Positions 34,891-48,294 of a stretch of DNA of 64,000 nt are shown here, piece after piece (position 1 is the first letter of the stretch; each line of letters begins with the position of its first letter). Source of the stretch: Anisakis pegreffii. Taxonomy: Eukaryota; Nematoda; Chromadorea; Rhabditida; Anisakidae. Made by a program: the position numbers and the translations under genes. The stretch covers positions 38,164 to 102,163 of the forward strand of contig JAPYMA010003013.1 of NCBI GenBank assembly GCA_035041965.1. Direction: 5' to 3'. The notes under the pieces were generated by a model. That model was given only the letters and a program-made list of their open reading frames with translations. It was not told the DNA's origin and made no database searches.

Positions 34891-36832
34891 TCATTATGAA
34901 ATGTTTTCTTGTTGCAGTCTGATAAATGCTACATCGTAAAATAACTTTATGTTCAGTTGGAATATGTGAAAACATCTTACAATTAGTCAAATATTTACAT
35001 TCCATCGTTGGAATGCAGAGTGGTTATTTGAAATTACGATCAATTGCTTTTGTGTATGTATCTTTTGGAATTCACACAATTTAATTCCCATAATGACACG
35101 ATACTGAACGGTTCTCATAGGCACAACTCTACTTTCATGCGCGATAAACACAGCTGAATACAAGTTCAGACTGCTGGATGATAGAAATTATTTATTTCGC
35201 AATTATTCATCGTGCGCAGTTCTATCCTCAACGGTAATGTCCCTCGATACGTACATTTGTCACTTGCATGCTGGAGGTAACTAAAACCTGTGTTTGTGCG
35301 CTTTTTCATTTTCAAGATAATGTTCTCGAATTTAAACTTGTGACAATGAACAACTTTGCTACAGTCAACATTTCATTATAAAAATTTCAATGATCCAGTA
35401 GTACCTACACAGTTCTATGGATCCGATGAATCTTTGTTTATTCCTAGAACATCACCGTCTTGTACAGACATAAGTAATTTCTATATACCATCTCCCCTAT
35501 TCATCTTGATATTTTTTAGTGCGCAAAATAATGCGTTTGTTGAACGAATAAAACTTTATAAGTATCGTTCATTAGAACATCAAACACTTCCACGATGTTT
35601 TATTTACCGACATTCATCTCGTTTTACTGAACCCTTCAAGTTGGCACCGTTCGGGCACATCAAACAGTATACTTTACGCATAATTTTACATCAACTATGA
35701 AACAATTAAATGAATCCAAAATTCTAAACAAACGTCAGTTCATACAATCGAGAGGAATTGATTTGTGATTGGTTAAGAAACGCATTGATTTACATGAGCT
35801 CTTTCATACTAATTCTATGAAATCTCATTTAGTATGATTAGTTGGATTACGACCAAGTTGAACACGTTCGTGTTTTGCTGGTTGCTGCTGATGAAATAAA
35901 CTGAAAATTCCAGTGAAGTTTTCCCAAGTGAGAGGAGATCGCTAAAATCTCCTTGCTGCAACCTCACAATCATTAACGCTAGTTACATTTGTTTGGGTAA
36001 ACAAAGATGTGTGAACACAAAAACACAACAAACCATCTGAAGGCGACGATAAAAATATGAGGGGTTACAGAAATATAGACTCCTTGCTACTCAACATACA
36101 AAGGTCAACAGTTTTCCAATGCAGTGGGTTCAACAACCGTGCCTCGAAACTGCTCTTAATGAGTTGGAGTTTTAGGAACGTTGCCTATCAGGAGAAACTA
36201 CATACCTATACATTTGTGCACTGTTAGTGGACACCACTATAAGATCGATGCTGGGATTTAATGGGCTGATGAGAACGAATAATGAATGATACGTTCAAAT
36301 ACAATATAATCATTAGGGGGAAATGATTGCATTTAACACCAGAGTGAATCAAAAAAGATAAATGAATACATAATATGAGATTGAAATAGACAAATTGTTT
36401 TATAATACAATCACATAAATGAAGTATTTTGAACGATTGAATAACGTTTCCACGAATATGAAAATTCCAAATTCACCTTCCTCGTTCCGTCGATTTGTTT
36501 CGAGGAGCTTAAAGCCATAGGAGAGTTACGATTTGCTGTGTGGACTAACCCACTTGTAAGTACCCGTGAAAATGAAGCCCTTATTCTTCATCAGCTCATC
36601 TGCTTCACGTGGACCACGACTGAAACTCATATCACGGTTTAAAGCTCACATTAAAAACCTCACAACTGTTACAAAAAATACTCACATAACTCACAAACGC
36701 TCATAAACTGAAGCTATTCTTTTATTAAAAAACTCGAAAATATAATTACAAGGACGAATGAGCGAAGACAATTGTTATTTGCGGTCACATCAGCGAATCA
36801 GTTTTCACTTCGCTTGAAATTGTTCATTTTAA
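34891..36832. other. Region between nlp-47 and G6PD, no gene seen
   Basis: Convergent intergenic DNA. The 114-codon frame at 35356-35700 has no recognisable domain and unremarkable composition. No RNA gene recognised. Confidence 0.5.
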
Positions 36833-36838
36833 TTTATT
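36833..36838 (-). terminator. Polyadenylation signal for G6PD
   Basis: AATAAA on the minus strand, 47 nt beyond the G6PD stop codon. This is the expected distance for a nematode gene with a short 3' UTR. Confidence 0.6.
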
Positions 36839-36884
36839 GTCATTTGAAGCTTAGCCGAATTGAATAAAAACAAGAATGAAATGA

Positions 36885-39800
36885 TCAAATATTGATTTTC
36901 CACGTTGTAAATGCTCGTGAAAGCACCAAATACATTTCTCTGAGTCCAAACCTTCCGAAAACATAATTGACTGGCTTGATTTTCTCAATTTCGATCTGAT
37001 TCAACAGCGGTGTGAATATACGCCATGAATAATCTAATTCATCCGTACGAACGAAGTTGATTTGGGATCCCACGATCACTTCGAGGAATAATCGCTCGTA
37101 CGCGTCCGGTAAACGAATATCCTGAAATTCATCTGAACAGATGAAGGCTTGAGCATTTGAAATCTGTTTGACTCATCCAAACAACTGATCAAAAGATGAT
37201 CGATGAGAAAATGTAGCTTGATCAAGAGGACAAATTTTCTTGAACCAACCAAATTCCCCAAATAAATGTAACAGACCTTATATCTTGCATTGTAGCTGAG
37301 ATCCAATTCAGTTTCCTCAACAGCAAATCCCATTCCTGGCTTCTTAGTCATCAGCTTTATGTAGACGGCCTCATTGGGCTGTACTCTCATCACCAGCTCA
37401 GTCCGCTTCAGCTTGCCATCCGGATAAATGTCACCCGGTACTTCTTTGTATTGAATCCTTACTTCAGTTTTTCTCTCATTCAACGCTGAAAGTCACATTA
37501 TGGGATAGTCTCATTTTGGAACTGCTAATGAATTTTTAAACTGTTTGCAGAAGGCGATCATATTTTGGAAGAGTACCAAAATAATACCTTCCAGCCAAAT
37601 GAATCAATCCTCAACTAATCTGATTCATTTGCAAACAGTAATATGATTTCTTTCATGTTTCTCAAAATCTCAATATATGTGAACCAGAAGTACACTGGAA
37701 GTGAATAAAATGACTGATCAGAGTATGAAGCTAACCTTTGCCACATCTCAAGAAGAATGGTACACCATCCCAGCGTTCATTATTTATCCTCAAAACGGCT
37801 AGGGCGTAGGTCGGTGTTGTGGAATCTTTTGGTACGGATTCATCGTCCAAATACCCGAACTGAGAGTCGCCTTCTGGAATTCGATGGCATCAAAAAGTGA
37901 TAGGAAAATTGCAAATCAATCCAAACAATAGCATGCAATGATCCCAAGCACTCCTAAAATTACTCAAACCGGACAGCTTTTGCCGGAAATAAGCAAAGAA
38001 AAGAACACAGCTACAGTGTTTAAATGATACCGATTGAGTTGGGATCCTTGACATACTGACCAAGAACGACGTCCTCTAACCGAAGGGGTTTGATTGACTT
38101 GAGTACTTTCACCTTAAAATATGATTCAATGGGAGACAATAATCACACAAACATAATCAGATAAGGTCAAGATATCACTTCGAATACCATGTGGATGAAA
38201 AACATCAAAAGTTCCAGTAAAAAGCTGGATGCACTGAATAAATAGTCAGTCACCTTCTCATCTCGAATATCTTCAGCGCTCAAACTGGCCGGTTTTTCCA
38301 TAGCAACCAATGTTAGGATTTGCATCAGATGGTTCTGCATAACGTCGCTGAACTGATTGTTTATAACCGAGAAGATGCAAATGTGAATACAAGATGCGTA
38401 GACGCATATAAAATATATGAATAAAAATATCACTACAATGGTGACCTTAAACTAAAACAAAGGGACAACAATATGATTATGAGGTCAATCGAAATCAACA
38501 AGTCACAGACTTGTTGACTTCGATTCGCATTATGAGCTCAAGAAATCACATTATTCGAAAAATGAAACTGCTCTAATATTCCGACAGTGCTAATATCAGC
38601 GATAAACACACAGATGAGTGAAATCACCGTATAATGCCGGATTTATCGAAGTAACCCGCACGTCCTTGTGTACCAATGTCTTCCTTGAATGAAATCACCA
38701 CTGAGGCGATGTTATCGCGATTCCACGATGGATTAAATATACGATTGCCAAATCTGCACTTTGATAAAATGAATACGGAAGAGGTTCGAAAAAAAAAGAT
38801 ACATGACAATAAAGAAAATCCGATAGAGAGCTACAATTATAGGATCATTTTAGCTCACAATGATGAAAGCAGTTTCAGCTTTGAACAAATTCTGCATCTT
38901 AAGGAAAAGCTCACCTCAGCACCATCAAATTCTGCACCATTTCTTTACCAAGATAATGATCAATGCGATAAATCTGATCCTCTCTGAACAACTTCGCCAG
39001 ATGAGATGATAGTTCGGCCGATGACTCAGTGTCACACCCAAATGGTTTCTCGATTACGACACGAGTCCAGGAATTCCTAAAAGTTGTTTCGTTAATCAGA
39101 TTCGAGTTTACAACTGTTCATTGATTTAGCTGCAAAGGACAAAACGAACCCATCATCCATGCAGTGTTCTTTCAGCTGGGTTGTTACATCCTGGAATACC
39201 GAAGGTGGTAAGGCCAAGTAGAACATACGATTGACAGGTGCTAAAAGCTTGTGAATGAAGAAAGTAGCTGACCAAACCCTTGATCATGATCAAAGAATCG
39301 ATACCATGAGCGTTAATGAATGTTTTCTAAATACCGTTCAACTATTCTGAACTTCGATATATTATAGAAAAACTGGTCATGAAGAAATCAGAAGTAATAG
39401 ATCTAGGAGTCAAGACACTAGCCTTTGTTGCTCTGTTGTTGTATATCATCGATGAGTGCTCTCAATTCAATGAATCCTTCCGGACGATCATATTTACCAA
39501 CAATATATGTGCACTGCTTCATGAACTGCTCAAACTTTTGCTCTTCGCCTGCGCGAACCTAATTCAAAACACAGAATTATGAAGAACATATTTGAAATGT
39601 ACGAAACTTAATAAACTGCAAAAACTACAAACTGCTAATAATAAAGAATGATTCAAATTACGACCAGATGTAGTAAATCTTGTTAAGAGGTTCACCCTTC
39701 TTACCTTGCAATATTTCTCGAAATGCGAACGCAGCTCCTCGACCGTAAGATTGGATCGTGCATAACCAATAAATGAAATATTAGATGGAAGAAGATTATC

Positions 39801-40254
39801 TCGATACAACCACCACAGAGTTGGATAAATCTTCTTCTTTGCCAGATCACCCTTTGAAACAAATGAACATTAAGACAACTTTCTGATTTTTCATTACTGA
39901 ATACTCACAACAATGCAATATCAATGCGATACACGTTAGTCAAGCAGAAAAAAATAAATTCAATTCTCATTATATTGTCAGCTCATGCTTGATCAGAACA
40001 ACCTGACCGATTGTTTGGATTCGTGGGGGTGATTCACTTCAAGAAATACTCATAGAACATAAAATACATTAATATTTCAACTGGTAAGATAAAGTATATA
40101 TGGAACTCACAGATGCACCAAAAACAACGAACACATACGGTTGTGCATCAACACCTTTCATTGATTCTCTTAAATTTTTCACCAATGCAGGACTGAGAGG
40201 TGCTGACGTGTAATAGGCACGAACACGAGTTGGATGTTCTTCGTCAGATGACAT
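36885..40254 (-). CDS. gspd-1: Glucose-6-phosphate 1-dehydrogenase
   Basis: Cytosolic first enzyme of the oxidative pentose phosphate pathway (glucose 6-phosphate + NADP+ to 6-phosphogluconolactone + NADPH). Eleven coding exons (minus): 40254-40111, 39851-39705, 39558-39423, 39240-39150, 39076-38915, 38753-38628, 38347-38254, 38112-38031, 37873-37736, 37485-37277, 37121-36885. Together they give 1,566 nt, or 521 residues, the family's usual length, with every phase matching. Visible motifs are the NADP-binding GASGDLAKKK split across exons 1-2, the active-site [32 protein letters not shown] and the C-terminal DAYERL. Intron 3 has GC-AG ends. The last 28 residues depart from the usual G.RGP..AD..M pattern. 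An acceptor ttttccag lies 26 nt before the ATG. Confidence 0.95.
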
Positions 40255-41197
40255 CTTTGAGTTTTGCGATGATACGCGTACTGGAAAACCAAAAAATTTC
40301 TCACTCATTTCAAAGAAATAAATCTGAACAATAACTTTTTGTATGGCTACAATCTGTGGTAGATGATGATAATAGAAATTGGTGAAAAAGAACCTTTCAA
40401 CAAAAGATCATTGGTTATTATTTGGTGATTCATCTTCCCCTAAAATATTCGATTTCATGAACGATCGTCTAATTAACAACCGAAATAATCGAACGTAAAT
40501 ACGGCGTTTCAATTGAATCTAACAGTTTTAATGACCTTCCACCAATTTTATATCGAAAATTTAGACAACATTTTTGATGAAGTTGTCTATCAGAGAGTCT
40601 CAAGTTCTCGTTGGACCTATGTGACAATGCCGTAATTCAGGTGAACTAAAAACAAAAACTACTGCTGGCTGAAAACTAAAAATGTCTTCACATCGTAATG
40701 AATCAATAGGTGTTGAAACAAAAAACAGACATTAGGTCTATATTCCCAGCATCTCTTCGCTCTACAATGGGAAATGCGTTGAATCTACATAAATTAAAAT
40801 CAGAAGCGCACTTCTGCAGTTTTTCATTGATGATTTCAATTATGGCACAGATTTGACCCTTTCATATATTTCAATAATTTCTGCACGTTCCATCATAATG
40901 ATTGTTAACGTCCTTAAATCCTTTCTCAAGCAGTGAACAATATGACAATTTTTACTGAAAATGGAAGTCAATAATATCCGCCTATATTTTCGTTACTCAA
41001 AAACTGCTCATGAAATCAAATTATGTGGAAAGGGATGGACCCAAATGAATGTCCAACCAAAGTGTTAGAACCAGTTAACTGAAATGGCACATGTAAAACA
41101 GTTCCACATTGCTCATTCCCATATAATTCCTTTGGTTCTTGATTCAAATCACAAACGTGGAATATTAAAACAAATAAAAAGAAATGAAACTACTTAC

Positions 41198-41295
41198 GAC
41201 TGACAAATTTCTTCGTTTTTGCTTTTCCGTCAAACTTCTTGAGACACAGCGAATTCAACGATTCCTCGTTGACTGATGTCGGAGATGTCGAAAAA
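41198..41295 (-). CDS. gspd-1: Possible upstream exon giving an N-terminally extended G6PD
   Basis: A 98-nt segment bounded by acceptor cttacag and a perfect donor gtaagt. Spliced to the acceptor at 40280, it gives an uninterrupted frame reading into the G6PD start (KKFVSLRVSSQNSK then MSSDEEHP). It has no ATG of its own, so a further upstream exon would be needed. It could equally be a 5' UTR exon that is open by chance over about 40 codons. Confidence 0.35.
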
Positions 41296-41969
41296 CTGTA
41301 AGATCAAAACTCGTTATTCAAATTAGCATACACCCAATTTTGATGATCAAACAGCAAAATATCAACAATCACCACATAGCGGCGTACACAACAGAAGTTG
41401 TGCTATGAGAATAATGACTGCTCAACAAATACTTCTACTCGATGAGAGTGATCTTAATAACCTGCCAAAGTGAACAATCACTTCGTACACTTCTCAGCGA
41501 GAGCATTCGTTAAAACACGGCCATAATAAGAGAAAAAAGACATGGAAGAGTGTCATTGCCAAATTAATCGCCAAAGTTAGACGTTCGTGGAGCCACATGA
41601 TTGTTTCGTTATGTGCGCGAAAGAAAGGTTCGAAAAATGTGGTATTAATGATAAGAAAGAGGCAAGAGCTAGTAACTGCTTATTAAATAAGTAAACGAGG
41701 GGAACACAAATATTTAAACCATCCAAAAAACTGCATAGAACAATTGTTCACATTACCTTAACCAAAAATGGCTTGGGTAAGCACAATGACACCTAATATT
41801 GTCACTATTAGTGTGAAAAATATTACCCAAAAAAAGAAAACAAAAAACCATGCTTCAAAAGCTGGTAGAGGAACAAACTTCAGAGACAAATTAATAACAG
41901 AAGGAACTGAACCCATAGTAAATTCTGATACAATTCTTGAAACACTGCAGTTTGGTCAATTCCTTAGAT

Positions 41970-42030
41970 CAGGGTTTCTCAATCAAGGGTGCTCGACCCC
42001 CAAGAGGTGCAAGATGAGTCGCACCGTGAT
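41970..42030. mobile_element. hAT-like terminal inverted repeat fragment
   Basis: Begins cagggtttctcaatc and continues gggtgctcgacccccaag, the typical look of hAT transposon/MITE termini. I could not identify a matching opposite end with certainty. Confidence 0.3.
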
Positions 42031-42620
42031 TGCACATTGAATAATTTCATAATGCAGTGCTTTAAGAATTGTCTGCCGATCTCGAACTCAGCTCGTGAAT
42101 AAATCTCTTCGGATCTCCACAACTGTTCTGTTTAGTTCGAGATTCGAAATCGAAATTACATTTTTCTACTTTTAGGATTATAATTTTGAAATTGAAGCAC
42201 CGCAAAATTTGCAAATAAAGTTGAATATTTCAAATCCATAACGAAAGATTGGCGAAATCTCCTCCAACCTGAAGATTTTCAATCTGAAACGAGAGGAATA
42301 TATGAGTAAACTTTAGGACTTTTCGCAATGTGCCCAATCATAAATAGGAATGATCCTTAGCCTGAATTCTACGATAAACAGCAGTCGGAGACTTCGAAGA
42401 AGCCTCACCTTGCGCTTACTTGCAAACTTCATGTGTGGCTCAACTTAAACTCCGTTGTGAGCCTCAGTCCATCGTTCAGCCTAGCTATAAGCCCCAAAAT
42501 AAGCCCCAGACTGTATTTCGTCATCAACCCGGACATGCCATAAGTCTGCATCTAAACGCGATATGAATTTCAAACTGAACTCTATAATATCCTCTGCTCC
42601 TCGTCAGTGCAAAAAGTACG

Positions 42621-42698
42621 CCCTCCTCCTCTTCCTCCCCGAGGAGGGAAGAAATGGAAAAGGAAAGGAAAGGAGGGGAGGGAAAAGGAAGAAAATAA
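42621..42698. repeat. Pyrimidine block followed by long purine block
   Basis: Twenty C/T bases are followed by almost 60 A/G-dominated bases on the same strand, partly mirror-symmetric. This is low-complexity DNA able in principle to form triplex or hairpin structure. Confidence 0.6.
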
Positions 42699-45600
42699 TT
42701 GTAGAAACAGGTCCACAAAATTCAGCTATTTTTTGGACTAGACCATCTTGTGCCCTAAGGGGCAAACCTTGAATTGCCCCATCCCTTTGGAAAAAATTCC
42801 GACAGCGCCACAGCTAAGGATGGGGCAAACCTTGAATTTGGTTGAACGAACAACCTCTGGCACACTGTGCTAAGGAGTGTGTTAACATTTACAGATCACC
42901 AAAGTAATAAAAGACAGTATAATACGTAAAGTAAACATAAATAGAAGAGATGTTGATAAATGTATGTGATAATGAATTTGCATCTGAAACGTTCAAATGA
43001 GTAACGTATAATATTTCGTTAACAAACGACTCTCTCACCTTTATGTTAGAGTCGCCTACACTCAAATATAACAGGATGAAATCAGTTAAGAATTTTGCAC
43101 TTTGTTCTCTGTTTTCATCAAGTTATCAACTGAACATATTCCATATTCGAATATGTAAGAAGGACGGTGTTCAATCGCGAAAACATCAGTTAATATGTAA
43201 ACAGAGGGTGTCAATAAAATTTCATAATTGCCACGTTAGCAGAAGAGTGTTTAAAACATTAAATCAACGGAACCAAAAAAATTTTATGAATGAACAAAAT
43301 CACTTGCAATCAGTGATCCTCAAACTGGTTTTTGAAATGGAACCATTATTGTTTACATTGAAATGAAGAGAAATTGACCGCGACGTTTCTTATTCAAAAT
43401 TTTGATCGCATTCGTGAATCGTGCTCTGTTCCTATTGTCCGCACAATCACTACCGTTATCATCACGATCAATAAAATTATTATCAATATCATCTATCTGG
43501 AATCGACATCCCCATCAGTGCACAAGGTCATGTCGTAAGGAACCTCCCAATTTCTTTGAATAATGAGACTCATCATGCCAAATATTCGAGTTTCATTTTA
43601 CCAGCTCGGAATGCTAGATGATGCCATGGTTAAAGGTGGAATTGTGTAATACAGTTAGAGTTGAATTACTGAATGGTATCCTTGATGATGACTGCTGAAT
43701 AAAATAGTGATATAAACAAACAATGAAATATAGATGTTGCTTCCGATAGTTCAAGAATCGCAATCACAGAACGCGCTGAAAAGACAAAATTCAACTCGTG
43801 AAATCAAACACGATTCTATGCGCTGCTTTAAAGAACAGAACTGTGCAAAGCGTTGAACAATCGATGAATTTTGTTTGCGTTATCACAGAAATTGATAATC
43901 CAATTATTAGCTGACGTATTACTCCAATCTTGCACTTTCTTATTCGGTACTTACGTGATCCTTACAAATAGACAAAATAAAACCTTTCGATGTTATTCAA
44001 ATTCGCAGTGTGCTAATATCTTGCAAAGAATCTTGGCATGCCTATATTTTCCGAAGTGAGAATCAGCAACAACTTTGTCATCGATGTTCCCACTATTTTG
44101 AATATGTGTTACGACAAGTGAATGTCTAGGTGATTCCACAACGATTCCAAATTACTGCTTGAGAGGAGTGATCATAACGAGGTTGACCGATAGCAAATAA
44201 CATTGCACTTATCATGCATAGTAATAATTGTCCATTTAGATTGTTAGAGGAGCACTATGTTTGTGGGTGAGTATTATCAAGGGATTAGAGCCGAGATGTT
44301 CGAACGGAAATTTTGCTTGAAAGTGAACGAAATATAAACGTGAACACTCGTTGCTATGAGTAACAAAATAAGGAGACAATCATAGCTTATAACTCAATAT
44401 TACTGTGAATTTTCACATGAAAATCAGTGACAGAGTTACTAATCAAATCTTAATAATATCAGCAGCTGGTCAATGATCACTGATAATAATATGGGGTCCT
44501 TAATCAACGACTGGGACGCAGAACATGCCATAAACCTCATGTCATCCGCGTGATGTGCAAGTTTGTGAGGACGCTAAAATACAGATGAGTAACAGAAAGC
44601 ATCTCTACTTTTGTAATGACGAAAATTTCAGTCAAAATGAACACATGAAAAATGAAGTTGTGGCGTCAAAAAGTTGAATGATATTTAATAACAGGTAAGA
44701 GTTTAGAATAATGAGGAAGAGCAGGATGAGACGGGCAAAAAGACGTGCCCAGAATGAGAAATGATAGATGAACTACATCGATATTAGAATGTTATCCAGA
44801 AGAATTGAAACTAGCTGCTGATCGGCCTCCCAAGAGACAGGAAGACGACAACATCAAAAGGGAGGGTCAATGGTGGAAAAGGAAAACGAGAGATAGAAAA
44901 ATCTGGAGAGCAGACGCTACAATAGAAGGTACGGTGAATCCAAATTATGTGCGAGACAATTTAAATGAACTGAAGAAAATATTTATGCTTTGGTAGTGTT
45001 GGTGAATCATCCGAAAAGCTTCAGAAAGAATAAGAGAAGATGTAGGAAGCGCACAGTTTTACGCACTGGAAAAGTCAGTATTCTCCAACTTCACTTTTGT
45101 TTGGACTTTAAAAAAAATTTTTTTTGTTTAATTTTTTGTTTAATTTTTTGACAATTTTTTGTTTAATCATCCAATTCACCGGATATACTGTAATCACTGC
45201 TACATCTAAACATCTAGAATATCCTCGCATCTAAATTATTCTGTGCTATTTATATGCCTCTAGTTAAGATAAAAGTAAAAATGAATGCAGTGAAATTAAA
45301 TGTGAAAACAGTATTGCGTGGAACGCATTTAATCCAGAAATTTTTGAAGTCAATTGCATGTAATAAAAAGTGTCTGCGGACTTAAAAATCGAACTGATTG
45401 GGAGAATGAATCTAACGATTGATAGAAAGTACGAGCCATTTGACATTATACTGGCACACGACTTGTCAGCTGGTGACGCTGAATGGATTCGTGCTTCGTT
45501 GATTAAAAGCGGTTCAACAAGCGAATGATAGCAAATGATTCCAGCTATTAATTTTCATTTAACAACAGTGATACTTGTTCATCAAATGACAAACCGCATT

Positions 45601-45999
45601 ACCAAGTAATCATTAAATAACGCCATCTGAAGTTCAGGCATATCATTTCCTAATAACAAGGAAGGCTCAATGACTGGATGCAATATTTTGTGATGTTTAA
45701 AACCATGAATTGTTTAGCATTTCGCACTCCCTGAAAGAATTGCCGTATTACATCAAATTTAAATCACCAAATTCATGATTATTCATTTGAGCGAAAACAA
45801 TATATGTGAGAAATCGCAAACGAAAAACAATCATTTCATATCATGTCGACGAAACATAAGACGACGATCGCACTATAATAATAATGCACAAAATCAACAA
45901 AAAATGAACCCATTCATCAACAATCAAACAAAATAATGAAAAATCAACATCACAGCTAATGAAAATGCACATTAACGATATTCCAACATGGTGATGAGA

Positions 46000-48294
46000 T
46001 CACGTTTGTTCAAGTATCACTCTTTGATTCCTAGGAAAGTGCTTATTAACGAACTCGTGTTCAAATTCATACTCGTCGGTCGTTATGCGCGGATAAGGTA
46101 CATCAATTTCATAGTGAAATTTTTGAACGAGCTGAAAGCAGCGCTTTTCGGAACAACCAATTGCAGCACGAATACAAGAAAATGCAACGAAAAATCGAAT
46201 CAAGATCAACAGTGAAAGAGATCATCAAATTTTCAGTACTCATGAGATATTTCGTAAAATTCAGTAAATTTCGTAAAAAATCAAATTTTGTGACCAAACA
46301 ATCAAACTCACTTCCGGATATTTTTGTCTCACGATTTCAATAGCTATATGTTCGATTTGTTTGGATTCCACATATTCCAGCAGGTACGTGAATGGCTCTT
46401 GTCGCAACTGGAATGGACTTTATGTTTCATTTCAATTTTTAATCGCGACGTAGATGACATCATTTACTCATTATCAAGCGACTGAGCGAGTACGCTAGGG
46501 TGTTACGCAAGCAGTAGGATCACGTTTATGCACTCACCGCCTCATCGTTGGTTTCAGTGACTATATACTCAAACGTGACATCAGCAGCTTACATAAATAT
46601 GTTTGAGAACAGGTGAAGGAAGGTGAGTTGACAGGTATCACAAATAATTTATCAATGATAAGCTAGATCTATACCGTTATGAGCACTTTAAAGATATATT
46701 TGACGTAAAACATGTTTTATACCTGTGCCCCGCAAATTTTCTTCACCGTCCATCCTTTCGCAATACCGTTTTCGTGATTTTGAGGGTATACTAAAGAATG
46801 AAGCAACGAATAGTGGTCGAATAACATCATAACAGCAACTGCATATAGTTGACTTAGCAACGATGCATGATAATCGATGCAACATTAACGCTGATGATAA
46901 CTCATTTACAAAAGAGGGTTGCAAACATAAGTCAGAGTTTCGAAACGGAACTTTTGTCATCTGCTAGGTCTCAGTGAGCTTTACAGTTGCATCTTGAAAC
47001 CAGCAGATATGGCCGAGACCTAATAAGATGATTTAAATCTCGTCTCGTCTCTATACTGCCACTTAGTTTCGTAGACTTTCCTTGTTGGTTAAATTTCGAG
47101 CAATAAATACGTAAATAGATGGCATACATCTTTTACGAATACTTTCAGGTTTGATGGCGTCGTTCGGTAATAGGATATCATCGTCACCATCATCATCTTC
47201 ACTAATGCCATTACCATCGTCAATTCTGCAACTGAATACCTGTCCGAAATAAAAATGCGCCAAAAACATGAGTTCAAGTGATTCTCAGCTAACACAGCAA
47301 TTCATTGGTAAGGAGTCGCATGCTGTTCAAATGCATCTCGACTTTTCTGAGCAAGATCATATCAACATTCACTGTAGTGAGCGAGCAGCAGTCGGATCAG
47401 ATAAAAAGACCTAAACAACAAGGACGACAAATAATCATTCAGTGATACCGAAATTGATTCTGATGTCAAACAATTAATGGGAGTGTTTCCATTCGCCCAA
47501 TTTTTAAAAAATTGCAGCAGAAACGCTCGATGAACTTACGGCAGTTCAGCATCGTGCATCAGTCTATCGTGGAATTCACGTAAACTTTTTTGACAGTTAC
47601 TCTGCAAAAGGATGAATTCATGCATTAAACTTCTGGACGCAAGTTATTTTTTTGTGACAGAAACTAATATGTAAGATTGAATTAAACATAATGCATCTAA
47701 TGATTGAAAATGTGCCCAGAAGACAATAATAATTTGGATTGATTAGCTTCATTATCATTATACTGATAAGTACCGTTATTCCCTATTAGACGCGGGAAGA
47801 TAGATGTCAAAGAAGGAAGCATGTGATACTGGTGATAAGAGAGAAGCAATTTAGGTTGATTAGTATCGTTGATAAATAAACTGTCACCTTTTTAATGAGT
47901 TGTAATTGCTAATTAAACAAATGAAGTGTCCGTTATGGATTAACCAGCTGAGGTTTCAAAGATCATTTGGCTTTAAAAAAATGATATTTTCTTGTCAATT
48001 ACAAACGAGGTATTGATGCAAAAGATTGTAACAAACTAGGAATACGAAAAAACTCTCTCATCCCCTCTCGCCGCTATCTTATCTTGCCACCAAAAAAAAA
48101 CGAACCAGCGACTCAAGCGGCTGAAATGTGGATTCTTCACGTGGGTATCCAAGCCACTGCACAAGATACTCATCACGGTTTTGGTAACGATTGAAGCGAT
48201 ACCCGGCGATCCTCTCTACCTCGTATGCTTCCTTGGAATATTCATCAGTGCAACTTTGTTGCAGTAAAGACGAAGAAGAGTTATGCTTATTCAT
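46000..48294 (-). CDS. HP1-like heterochromatin protein (chromodomain + chromoshadow domain)
   Basis: HP1 proteins bind methylated H3K9 through the chromodomain and dimerise through the chromoshadow domain, in the nucleus. Six exons (minus): 48294-48106, 47601-47540, 47225 to 47137 (or 47128), 46790-46723, 46407-46312, 46131-46000; about 211-214 residues, typical for HP1. Chromodomain: AYEVERIAGYRF..., DEYLVQWLGYPREESTFQPLESL, with aromatic-cage-type Y and W residues, completed by SNCQKSLREFHDRL. The hinge is acidic (DDDGDDD). Chromoshadow: GIAKGWTVKKICGA, EPFTYLLEYVESKQIEH, IVRQKYPELVQKFHYE. An acceptor ttccctag sits 2 nt before the ATG, suggesting trans-splicing. The exon 3 donor is ambiguous (gtaaaa or gtatgc; both keep phase). 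I cannot tell which C. elegans HPL paralogue it matches. Confidence 0.8.

Larger units (their letters stand above)
41296..45999. other. Intergenic region between G6PD and the HP1-like gene
   Basis: No gene recognised. It contains a hAT-like terminal sequence at 41970, a strongly asymmetric pyrimidine/purine tract at 42621-42698, and short T-rich repeats near 45110-45165. Open frames are short and without domains. Confidence 0.45.

Noticed and set aside
35356..35700. 114-codon plus-strand frame
   Set aside because: No domain, signal peptide or neighbouring exons in phase.
43043..43366. 107-codon plus-strand frame
   Set aside because: Composition looks random and no homology is recognised.
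44790..44960. LINE-tail-like sequence (RPPKRQEDD, TRDRKIWR)
   Set aside because: Faintly like the C-terminal end of RTE-type LINE proteins, but too short and degraded to support a feature.
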